From assembly GCA_023957975.1 (NCBI GenBank), contig JAMLGM010000006.1, positions 124,001 to 188,000 on the forward strand: DNA of 64,000 nt, in the 5' to 3' direction. This stretch comes from Microthrixaceae bacterium (lineage in GTDB: Bacteria > Actinomycetota > Acidimicrobiia > Acidimicrobiales > Microtrichaceae). The translations under genes and the position numbers were made by a program. The notes under the pieces are model-generated. The model saw nothing but the letters and a program-made list of their open reading frames with translations, did no database searches and was not told where the DNA came from. Positions 8,187 through 15,546 of the stretch are shown here, in pieces (position 1 is the first letter of the stretch; each line of letters starts with the position of its first letter).

Positions 8187-9858
8187 GCTCTTTGTGGCGG
8201 GGGGTGTTGGTGATGGTGGTGTTGTCGGGTCGGGTGGCTTGGAGTGGTTGGTTGGGGTTGCCGGTGATGGTGGCGTGGCCGGTGTGGTGTCGGGTGTGGT
8301 GGTAGCGGCATAGGTGGGTGAGGTTGTCGGGGTCGGTGGTTCCGCCGTTGCTGTGGTGGGTGAGGTGGTGCAGGTCGGAGCCGATGGTGGGGCGTTCGCA
8401 TCCGGGGAAGCGGCAGCCGCGGTCGCGGTGGGCTAGGACGCGTCGCAAGATGTCGGGGGCGAGGCGGCGGGTGTGTCCGTAGGACAGGGGTGTGCCGTTG
8501 CGGGTGAAGGTGGGGGTGATGTCTGCGTTGGCGAGCAGGGCCCAGAGGGTTTGGTCGGTGATGTCGAGGTTGGTTTCGGTGTGGGTGGGTCCGGAGATGT
8601 CGGGTTGGCCGTGGTGTTGGGTGAACAGTGCGGTGAGGCCTTCGTGGGCGCGGTTGAGTTTGTCGAGGTCGATGTGGAGGTAGGTGCCGACGCGGCCGGG
8701 TTTGGTGGCGCCTGCTGCGGTGATGAGGGCGTCGCGTAGGGCGTTGGCTCTGCGTTGGGCCATGGTGGGCCCGCGTTCAGGCTCGGCAGGTTCCGCCGGC
8801 TCGGGTTCGGGTTCGGGCTCGGCGGGGTCAGGCTCCGCCGGCTCAGGCCCGGGTTCAGGTCCGGGTTCAGGTCCGGGCTCACCGGGCTCGGCGGGGTCAG
8901 GCTCCGCCGGCTCAGGCCCGGGTTCAGGTCCGGGTTCAGGTCCGGGCTCACCGGGCTCGGCGGGCTCCGGTTCGGTGGGTGGGCTGGCGCCTGTGGGTGC
9001 GCTGCCGCTGCCGCTGCCGCTGTCGCTGCAGCTGTCGCTGTCGGTTTCGTTGGTTTCGTTGGTGGTGGTGTGGGTTTGGCGGTTGATGAGGTCGTGGAGG
9101 ATGGTGGCGAGGAGTGCGCCGTCGTCGGGGGTGAGGTTGCCGTGGAGGTGCCAGCGTCCGTTGAATGTTTTGGACAGGGTGATGTGGGATGGTTCGGTGT
9201 TGGGGTCGCTGGGGCCGTCTTGGTCGAGGCGGTCGCGGACGTTGTCGCAGAATTGTTCGAATCGGTTGATGCTGGTGTGGGTGGCGGTGTCGATGAGGAG
9301 TTGTTCGACGTTGCGGATGGCTTCGATGGCGTCGAGGGTTTGTTGGTGGGTGTAGCGGGTGGGGATGATTTTGGAGATGGCGTCGAGGTGGCCGAGGGTG
9401 ATGGTGCCGTTGTTGTAGGCGGTGGCGATTTGTTCGAATCGTTCGATGGTGGTGGTGGCGCGTAGGAGCCGGTTGGCGTCGCGGCGGGCGATGCCGTGGT
9501 GTAGTGCGAGCCAGTGGCTCATGGTGGGGATGCGGTCGTGGAGGTGGACGTTTTCGTGTTGAGCGATTTTGACGGTGGCGACGTGGAGGCGTTGGGCGAG
9601 GTGGTTGAGGCGGGCTGCGGTGAGGGACAGTTCGCGGGCGATGTGTTCGCGTTGACCACCGCTTGAGCCGTTGAACGGTGTTGTGTCGCCTGGGGTGGTG
9701 TTGAGGGTGTCGATGCCGGTTTGGACGTGGTCGAGGAGTTGTTCGAGTTGTGTGGCGAGGGTGTTGCCGGTGGTGGTTGCGGTGTCGAGCAGACCCCAAC
9801 CGTCACCGCCGCTGTCACCGTTGTTGGTGTGTTGGGATGCCCTGTCGTGCTCGAACAT
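8167..9858 (-). CDS. DUF222 / HNH endonuclease (13E12 repeat family)
   Basis: This 563-residue protein has an N-terminal DUF222 helical region (about 35-235). A long Pro/Glu/Gly/Ala-rich linker follows (about 300-370), then a second conserved block and a C-terminal HNH nuclease domain. The nuclease shows two CxxC-like cysteines (GCRFPGCERP), the HHLTHHSNGG core and the final Cys-His-His element (HLCRYHHTRHH). The family is common in actinobacteria as the mycobacterial 13E12 repeat genes. Codons end in C with a striking excess of His, Thr and Asn, so the plus strand is almost pure G/T, unlike any neighbour. The ATG at 9858 fits a leaderless start; three SOS-box-like sites lie at or just upstream of it. 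Confidence 0.9.
   Translation of the reverse strand: MFEHDRASQHTNNGDSGGDGWGLLDTATTTGNTLATQLEQLLDHVQTGIDTLNTTPGDTTPFNGSSGGQREHIARELSLTAARLNHLAQRLHVATVKIAQHENVHLHDRIPTMSHWLALHHGIARRDANRLLRATTTIERFEQIATAYNNGTITLGHLDAISKIIPTRYTHQQTLDAIEAIRNVEQLLIDTATHTSINRFEQFCDNVRDRLDQDGPSDPNTEPSHITLSKTFNGRWHLHGNLTPDDGALLATILHDLINRQTHTTTNETNETDSDSCSDSGSGSGSAPTGASPPTEPEPAEPGEPGPEPGPEPGPEPAEPDPAEPGEPGPEPGPEPGPEPAEPDPAEPEPEPEPAEPAEPERGPTMAQRRANALRDALITAAGATKPGRVGTYLHIDLDKLNRAHEGLTALFTQHHGQPDISGPTHTETNLDITDQTLWALLANADITPTFTRNGTPLSYGHTRRLAPDILRRVLAHRDRGCRFPGCERPTIGSDLHHLTHHSNGGTTDPDNLTHLCRYHHTRHHTGHATITGNPNQPLQATRPDNTTITNTPRHKEPPQPPG
8821..8958. repeat. Two tandem copies of a 69-bp coding repeat
   Basis: Two back-to-back 69-bp copies (8821-8889 and 8890-8958) encode two copies of a 23-residue Pro/Glu/Gly unit (GEPGPEPGPEPGPEP then AEPDPAEP) in the linker of the DUF222/HNH protein. 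The copies appear identical, and further degenerate PEPEP units flank them. This is an in-frame, expandable low-complexity linker, not a CRISPR array. Confidence 0.85.
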
Positions 9859-9927
9859 GTGTTCATGGTATCGAACGGCAGTTCGGTTTGCAAGCCGAAA
9901 GCCCAATATTCCAGAACAAATGTTCGG
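9851..9927 (-). promoter_or_regulatory. Three SOS-box-like LexA sites and leaderless promoter of the DUF222/HNH gene
   Basis: Three GAAC-N4-GTTC sites lie at 9853-9864, 9873-9884 and 9914-9925. The middle one (TCGAACGGCAGTTCGG) differs from the mycobacterial SOS consensus TCGAAC-N4-GTTCGA at only the last base. Centre spacings are 20 and 41 bp, close to whole helical turns. The first site covers the start codon. A TACCAT -10 box (9870-9865, minus strand) ends 6 nt before the ATG, predicting a leaderless message. A further near-palindrome lies at 9882-9899. 13E12/HNH genes are known SOS targets in mycobacteria, so LexA control is well supported by analogy. Confidence 0.75.
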
Positions 9928-10049
9928 CACCTCCGAGCACCCCTCGGAGCGCGCTCACGCCGGCGCGACGCCGCCACCCACGCCAGCGCCAGAGTTAAGA
10001 CGCGCGCTTTACGAGACATCGCCGCAGAGCGCTCCGCTATCTTCAGCCC

Positions 10050-11645
10050 GTGAGCCGCTCGCATCGACACCGTTCCGCCACCACGTTGCTCGCCGTCGCG
10101 ACGGCTGCCGCCCTAGCCGCCACGGGCATCGCCTGCAGTGACAACAGCAGCGACCGGGCCGACGACACGAATGTCACCTCCACGACCGGATCCCGGTCTG
10201 AGGCCGGAGGGGGCGGCACCACCGCCGACATCACGCTCGCAACCGACGGTACGTTGATCGCCACGGTCGACCCCCGGTTCGCTTCCTACAACATCGAAAT
10301 GGTGGAGGTGACCGGCGGAGAGTTCTGGCCGCCATATGACGCCGGCTCGGCCAAGGTCGTCCGAGAGCCGATCGATCTCGGGTCCGAACGCCTGCGCAAT
10401 CTGGCGCGCGAACTCGGCCCCGTGTACATCCGGGTCAGCGGTTCCTGGGCGAACTCGACCTATTTCGACGCCGAGGACACAACCGGCGGTGTCGCCCCCG
10501 AGGGCTACAACGCCGTGCTCACCCCCGACCAGTGGATCGGGGTCGGCGAGTTCGCCAAGGCCGTCGACGGAAAGATCCTGACCTCGTTTCCGTCCAACAC
10601 CGGGGCGCGCGACGCCGACGGGCGCTGGAACGATGACCGCGCCCGGGCGCTGCTGAAGTTCAGCGCCGACCATGGGATCACCATCGACGCCCTCGAACTC
10701 TTCAACGAGGCGGGTCTTCCGGTCGGAATGCCAGCTGGCTACACGGCCGCCGACTACGGGGAAGACCACAAGATCTTCATCGAGATGCTCGACGAGATCG
10801 CGCCCGATGTCATCGTCGCCGGACCCGGCATGACCGCCGACGTCGAACCGCTGCTCATCAGCCCGTCGATCGCTGGCGAGGACCTCGTGTCGGTATCGGC
10901 TTCCGCGCTCGACGTGGTGAGCTACCACTTCTACCCGAAGGTGTCCGAGCGCTGCGGTTCGACCGAGAGTCCAGACATCGCCCTCACCTCGGAATTCTTG
11001 TCGCGGGTCGACGAGGCGCGCGACTACTACGAGGCGATGCGGGACCGGCTCGTGCCCGGCGCCCCGATGTGGATCACCGAGACCGCTCAGGCCGCGTGCG
11101 GAGGCGACCGCTGGGCCACGCAATACCGCGATGTGATTCGCTACGTCGACACGTTGGGGCGGTTGTCGAGCGGCGACGGCGACATCGTGTTTCACAACAC
11201 TCTGGCGGCGAGCGACTACGGCCTCCTCGACGAGGACGGTCTGGTGCCGAGGCCGAATTACTGGGCCGCGGTCATCTGGGCGCGCCTCATGGGACCCGAG
11301 GTTCTGGCGACCGACACCGCCGATACCGCCGATGTCGTCGAGGACGTCACGACCTATGCCCGGTGCAGCCTGGATGGACGCGGCGTGACCTATGCGGTGG
11401 TCAACGCGTCGCCGACAGCGGCGCGAACCATCACGACCAGCAGCGGTTCCGCCGAGGCCTACGTGCTGAGTGGTGACTCCCTTGAGGGTTCCACCATCCG
11501 GCTGAATGGAACCGAACTCGAGGCGAACGACGACGGCACCCCACCATCGATCGCAGCGAACAAGACGACCGATGCCGTCGAGGTTGCGCCTGCCAGTGTG
11601 GCGTTCATCGTCGACCCCGACGCCAAGGTCGACGCCTGCGGGTGA
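10050..11645 (+). CDS. Secreted GH79-like (heparanase/beta-glucuronidase fold) lipoprotein
   Basis: This 531-residue protein has a signal peptide ending GIACSDN, a probable lipoprotein cleavage site, and a Thr/Gly/Ser-rich tether. A clan GH-A-type catalytic barrel follows. ELFNEAGLP (about residue 210) looks like the Asn-Glu acid/base and WITETAQAACGG (about 345) the nucleophile Glu. RVSGSWANSTYFD near residue 130 matches heparanase-like enzymes of family GH79. A small beta domain ends the protein. GH79 members cleave glucuronides or proteoglycan-like chains; the substrate here is unknown. The start is the GTG at 10050. The family call is moderately sure; GH30 or GH39 relatives remain possible. 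Confidence 0.65.
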   Translation: MSRSHRHRSATTLLAVATAAALAATGIACSDNSSDRADDTNVTSTTGSRSEAGGGGTTADITLATDGTLIATVDPRFASYNIEMVEVTGGEFWPPYDAGSAKVVREPIDLGSERLRNLARELGPVYIRVSGSWANSTYFDAEDTTGGVAPEGYNAVLTPDQWIGVGEFAKAVDGKILTSFPSNTGARDADGRWNDDRARALLKFSADHGITIDALELFNEAGLPVGMPAGYTAADYGEDHKIFIEMLDEIAPDVIVAGPGMTADVEPLLISPSIAGEDLVSVSASALDVVSYHFYPKVSERCGSTESPDIALTSEFLSRVDEARDYYEAMRDRLVPGAPMWITETAQAACGGDRWATQYRDVIRYVDTLGRLSSGDGDIVFHNTLAASDYGLLDEDGLVPRPNYWAAVIWARLMGPEVLATDTADTADVVEDVTTYARCSLDGRGVTYAVVNASPTAARTITTSSGSAEAYVLSGDSLEGSTIRLNGTELEANDDGTPPSIAANKTTDAVEVAPASVAFIVDPDAKVDACG

Positions 11646-11658
11646 CGACGGCCCGCCG

Positions 11659-13254
11659 TTATCCGATCAGGACTCCAGGGTTCATGATCCCTTCGGGGTC
11701 GAACGTCTCCTTCACGGAGCGCAGCGCCGACGCGAACAGCCATGGGACCTGCCGGTCATAGCCGGGCCGGTGGTCGCGGCCGACCGCGTGGTGGTGGGTG
11801 ACCGTCGCTCGATGGCGATGCAGGATCTCCATCGAGGCGGACTTGATCTCATCCCACATGGCGACTTCCGAACCTCGGCGGCCAGCGGCGATCACCGTGA
11901 AATACGGCGCCGCACCGTCGGGGTAGACGTGGGTGAAACGACAGTTGATCAGCCCCGGTGAACCGGTGATCGAACGAATCGCCTCGCCGAGCTCATCGTT
12001 GACCGCGAGATACAACGCCTCGACACGATCCCACGTCGTGGCGGTCTCGAACGTCTCCACGATGGCGCCCATGCGAGACATCGCGTCGCGCAGGTACGGC
12101 ATGCGCAGGAAGGCCGAACGCCAGGCCTCCGCGGCCCCGTCGCGGTCAGAGACGTGCCCATCACCGCCGGGGGCTTCGGCCACGACGCCCCCATGTGACC
12201 GCGCGATCTCGACGAGGTTCCCCATCGTTTCGTCGACGGGGAAATATGCGGATTCGACGCCGAGCACCAGCACCCACTCCCCCTTGGCCGACGCCCCCGA
12301 CAACGCCGCCTCGCCCGGATCGAGCAACCGGCAGTTGGCCGGGTTCAGCCCCGACTGGGCGATCCAGCGCACTGCGCTCATGGCCGAGGAGCCGTCGGCA
12401 AACGCGACCGAGGTCGAGCGCCGAAAGGCGGGCCGCGACTGAATCCGCATCCACGCCTCGGTGATGACCCCCAGGGTCCCTTCCGAACCGAGCAGGACAC
12501 GGTCGGGAGACGGGCCGGCCCCCGAGCCTGGCAACCGCCACGACTCGGTGACGCCCACCGGGGTCACCGCTCGAATCGACTCGACGAAGTCATCGATGTG
12601 GGTGTGCAAGGTGGCGTAGTGGCCACCGGCGCGCGTCGCCAACCAGCCGCCGAGCGTGGAGAATTCGAAGCTCTGCGGGAAGTGGCGCAACGTGTAGCCG
12701 TGCGGTCGGAGTTGGTTCTCGAGTTCGGGACCCAACGCTCCCGCCTGGATCCGAGCGGCCCGGCTGACCTCGTCGATCTCCAGAACCCGGTTCAGGCGCG
12801 ACATGTCGAGTGAGACCACCCGACGATCGTCATCGTGGTCGGCTCCACGGAACTCGACACCGCCGACGACCGAACTCCCGCCGCCGAACGGGATGACGAC
12901 GATGTCGGATTCCGACGCCCAGTCGAGCACTGCGACGACATCGGCCTCGTTTCGGGGGTAGGCGACCAGATCCGGCGGATGGTCGAACTGCCCGGCGAGA
13001 CTGCGAACGACGTCGCGGTACGCCTTGCCGTACGTGTGGCTCACCCGATCGGCCAGCTGGTTCGAGACCACGCCACCCAGCGAGGCCGGCGAACGAAGGC
13101 GTGACGGCCGAACGTCCAGCGAACTCAGGTCCGGAATCGGATGCGGCCGCGGTGCCAACCCGGCGATGAGCGCGCCATACGCGCTGCACTGTTCATCGGT
13201 GAGAGCCTCATCAGCCCAACCCCACCCCCACCAGGACCTTGTCCGTTCCGTCAT
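11659..13254 (-). CDS. FAD-binding oxidase, alkyldihydroxyacetonephosphate synthase-like
   Basis: This 531-residue protein is a vanillyl-alcohol-oxidase-type flavoprotein. PFGGGSSVVGG (about 140-150) is the FAD pyrophosphate loop. FPQSFEFSTLGGWLATRAGG and HIDDFVESI match the alkylglycerone-phosphate synthase (AGPS) branch, as does the C-terminal histidine motif VTHHHAVGRDH. In eukaryotes AGPS makes the ether bond of ether lipids; bacterial members are annotated either as AGPS-like or as plain FAD-binding oxidases. No acyl-DHAP partner is adjacent, so ether-lipid synthesis is only a suggestion. It converges on the GH79-like gene with a 13-bp gap. Confidence 0.82.
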   Translation of the reverse strand: MTERTRSWWGWGWADEALTDEQCSAYGALIAGLAPRPHPIPDLSSLDVRPSRLRSPASLGGVVSNQLADRVSHTYGKAYRDVVRSLAGQFDHPPDLVAYPRNEADVVAVLDWASESDIVVIPFGGGSSVVGGVEFRGADHDDDRRVVSLDMSRLNRVLEIDEVSRAARIQAGALGPELENQLRPHGYTLRHFPQSFEFSTLGGWLATRAGGHYATLHTHIDDFVESIRAVTPVGVTESWRLPGSGAGPSPDRVLLGSEGTLGVITEAWMRIQSRPAFRRSTSVAFADGSSAMSAVRWIAQSGLNPANCRLLDPGEAALSGASAKGEWVLVLGVESAYFPVDETMGNLVEIARSHGGVVAEAPGGDGHVSDRDGAAEAWRSAFLRMPYLRDAMSRMGAIVETFETATTWDRVEALYLAVNDELGEAIRSITGSPGLINCRFTHVYPDGAAPYFTVIAAGRRGSEVAMWDEIKSASMEILHRHRATVTHHHAVGRDHRPGYDRQVPWLFASALRSVKETFDPEGIMNPGVLIG

Positions 13255-13335
13255 ATCGTCTCCCCCTGTTCGACCGCCGACGGTATCGCAGCCACCAGGT
13301 GTGTGGCGCGGTCAGCACTCCCCCTGTACACGCGA

Positions 13336-13366
13336 CGAGGGGGCCGCCCAATGGGTAGCCCCCTCG
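13336..13366 (-). terminator. Stem-loop terminator after the glycine-rich lipoprotein gene
   Basis: A perfect 9-bp GC-rich stem (13336-13344 pairing with 13358-13366) closes a 13-nt loop. It lies about 30 bp beyond the stop of the minus-strand glycine-rich gene and upstream of the next minus-strand gene. There is no T-tract, as is usual for actinobacterial I-shaped terminators. Confidence 0.6.
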
Positions 13367-13395
13367 CTCAGAGCATCGGTGATGCCGATCGATGA

Positions 13396-15351
13396 TCAGC
13401 TCGTGGTCGTACCGTTGTCCCAAATGCGGAACAGCTGACCGTTCGCACCATTGGCGCCGGCCGGGCCGATGTTGCCGGTCGCGGCGCTCTGGCCGTTGTG
13501 GAGGGCGATACCGCCAGAGGCCGGCGCTGCGAAGGCGCCACCGGCGCCTCCTGAAGCGGGAATGGCGGGACGCGTGTAGCTGCTGCCCGTGTGGTTGAGC
13601 GTGCCGACTCCGACGTGAAGCACCGCGATCGACGGGCCACCGGCGCCGCCACCGGCCCCACCGCCACCGCCGCCGGCGCCGCCACCACCGCCACCACCGC
13701 CACCACCGGCATTGGTGCCCCACTGCTTCGCGCCACCGGTGGCTCCGTTGCCACCGTTGCCACCGCGCCCGGCGGCCTGACCACTGCCGCCCGCACCGCC
13801 GGCCGACGAGGTGACGATGACCGAATTGAGGTTCACCGTGGCCCCACTGGCATAGACCCCGAAGGAGCCGCCGCCGGAGGTCCCGCCCTGGGTGCCAGCG
13901 ACGCCGCCATTGCCACCGGCGCCACCACCGGCACCACCGCCGCCATCGGCGCTTTGGGCCCTGCCGCCGCCGCCACCACCGCCGCCGCTTCCCGGGGCGC
14001 CGTTGGTACCGGCCGTGCCGTGGGTCGGGGCGTAGAGGTCGGACGCGACCAGCGCGTTGGACCCGGCCGCTCCGGCGGTTCCGGCTGCACCGGCACCGCC
14101 CGCGCCACCGCCCGTTGCGGAGACTCCACAGTTGCCAACCGCCCCGCAGCCACGCGTGCCACCGCTACCGCCAGCGGGCCCGGCCCCGGCAACACCATGG
14201 TCACCCGGAGAGGCGTAGTGACCACCCTTTCCGCCCGCGCCACCGGCGTGGGTCGTGCCACCGCCTCCCGAGCCAGCCGTGCCGGGCACAAGAACTCCCG
14301 CGTCGCCGCCGTTGCCACCGTGACCACCCGAGGTGGCCTGAGCCGGCGTACCCGCCGATGCGCTCGTTCCAGCGATACCCGGCTGAGCCGTGATGTCGGA
14401 CAGCGTCACATTCGCGACCGACAGGCCGATGACCCGCACGCCGTAGGCGCTCGAGCCGGCGCCGGTGGGCGTGCCGCTGTTGACCTTGGTGTTCACGACG
14501 CTGGCGTTCGAGCCGCCGGTGATGAGGACACCGGTCGCGTTCGGGCCGGTACCGCCCGTCACCTGAGTGCGCGGAGCGTTGACGTCGCCGAGCACGACAC
14601 TGGTGGAGCCGCCCGAGATGACGACACCCACGGCGTCGCCGCTCGAACGAGCCACGCCCTGGGCGTTGACACCGGTGACCTTGGCGTTGTTGACGCCGTT
14701 GAACACGAGGGCCGGCGAGGTCGCCGTGCCGTAGACGATGGTGATTTCATTCGCGCCGAAGTCGCTGAAGTCCTGAAGCCATCCACCGCTGATCTCCATT
14801 CCGGAGGGGACCGTGACGGTTCCGGTGTAGGAGCCTCCGGCCACTCGGATGTTCGAGATCCCAGCGCTCTGAGCGTTGGCCACGGCTTGCACCAGCGAGG
14901 CACACGGGTCCAGCTTCGGCCCACAGTTCGCACCGGTGCTCCCGGTCGCCTTCACGTAGAACTTGGGCTGGGGGTCGGCGTTCGCCGTGATGGTGATCGC
15001 CGGAGAGGTCGAGGACCCGAGCGTGGTCGTGATCGTCAGCTTGGCCTGGTAGGTGCCGACGTTCTCGTACAGGTGCACCGCCGAGGCGCCGCTTTCCGTA
15101 GTGCTGCCGTCGCCGAAGTCCCAGGAGTAGGTGACATTGTCGCCGGCGCCGAGCACCGAGCCTGCCGAGTCGAAATGGACCGTCAGCGGAGCGTCGCCGA
15201 CGGTGGGCGATGCGCTCGCAATCGCTACCGGGTTCCCCGACGGGGCGATCGAGGTGGTCGTGCCACCCCCGCTCCCGGTGCTGGGTGTACAGCCCGAAAT
15301 AACCAGTGCCCCTGCCGCTACGGCAGGAACAAGAATTCGACGTATGGACAT
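13396..15351 (-). CDS. Glycine-rich surface lipoprotein with PKD domain and parallel beta-helix region
   Basis: This 651-residue protein has a lipoprotein signal peptide (lipobox VISGC, Cys near residue 21). A PKD domain follows (about 38-122; YSWDFGDGS is diagnostic). A region that looks like a right-handed beta-helix comes next (about 130-300), with repeated Asn/Gly-Val-Val turns. The C-terminal half is highly Gly/Ala-rich, with GGxGGx runs reminiscent of mycobacterial PGRS segments, and ends in a short non-repetitive tail. It is probably a cell-surface adhesin or matrix protein; no catalytic motif is seen. It is transcribed away from the other lipoprotein gene at 15547, with which it shares a promoter region. 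Confidence 0.75.
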   Translation of the reverse strand: MSIRRILVPAVAAGALVISGCTPSTGSGGGTTTSIAPSGNPVAIASASPTVGDAPLTVHFDSAGSVLGAGDNVTYSWDFGDGSTTESGASAVHLYENVGTYQAKLTITTTLGSSTSPAITITANADPQPKFYVKATGSTGANCGPKLDPCASLVQAVANAQSAGISNIRVAGGSYTGTVTVPSGMEISGGWLQDFSDFGANEITIVYGTATSPALVFNGVNNAKVTGVNAQGVARSSGDAVGVVISGGSTSVVLGDVNAPRTQVTGGTGPNATGVLITGGSNASVVNTKVNSGTPTGAGSSAYGVRVIGLSVANVTLSDITAQPGIAGTSASAGTPAQATSGGHGGNGGDAGVLVPGTAGSGGGGTTHAGGAGGKGGHYASPGDHGVAGAGPAGGSGGTRGCGAVGNCGVSATGGGAGGAGAAGTAGAAGSNALVASDLYAPTHGTAGTNGAPGSGGGGGGGGRAQSADGGGGAGGGAGGNGGVAGTQGGTSGGGSFGVYASGATVNLNSVIVTSSAGGAGGSGQAAGRGGNGGNGATGGAKQWGTNAGGGGGGGGGGAGGGGGGAGGGAGGPSIAVLHVGVGTLNHTGSSYTRPAIPASGGAGGAFAAPASGGIALHNGQSAATGNIGPAGANGANGQLFRIWDNGTTTS

Positions 15352-15402
15352 TCGTGTTCGCCCCTATCCCATGTGCCGCCGCGCACACGGCGACCACGGT
15401 GT

Positions 15403-15432
15403 TGCTTAGCAACTGCCGCCCCACCTTGTCAA
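15403..15432 (-). promoter_or_regulatory. Candidate sigma-70 promoter of the glycine-rich lipoprotein gene
   Basis: On the minus strand a perfect TTGACA -35 box (15432-15427) is followed after 18 bp by TAAGCA (15408-15403). This would give a leader of about 45 nt. The -10 region sits inside the small palindrome GTTGCTTAGCAAC (15401-15413), a possible operator. A further hairpin at 15465-15484 lies on the plus-strand side, before the divergent lipoprotein gene. Confidence 0.4.
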
Positions 15433-15546
15433 GGTTTCCTAAACTTATTCCGATGGGATGTGTCATCCGACTCCGGGTTCGGATAACGTTTCTTCAGCTG
15501 CATGTGACGAGCGGCACAAACAGCAGGTGGACCAGAGGGAAGCACC

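Noticed and set aside
8813-8960. Direct repeats resembling a small CRISPR array
   Set aside because: The repeats are contiguous without unique spacers, in frame, and encode a Pro/Glu linker; no cas gene is present.
13591-15486. 631-codon plus-strand frame
   Set aside because: It is antisense to the glycine-rich lipoprotein, and repetitive GGC/GCC codons keep all frames open.
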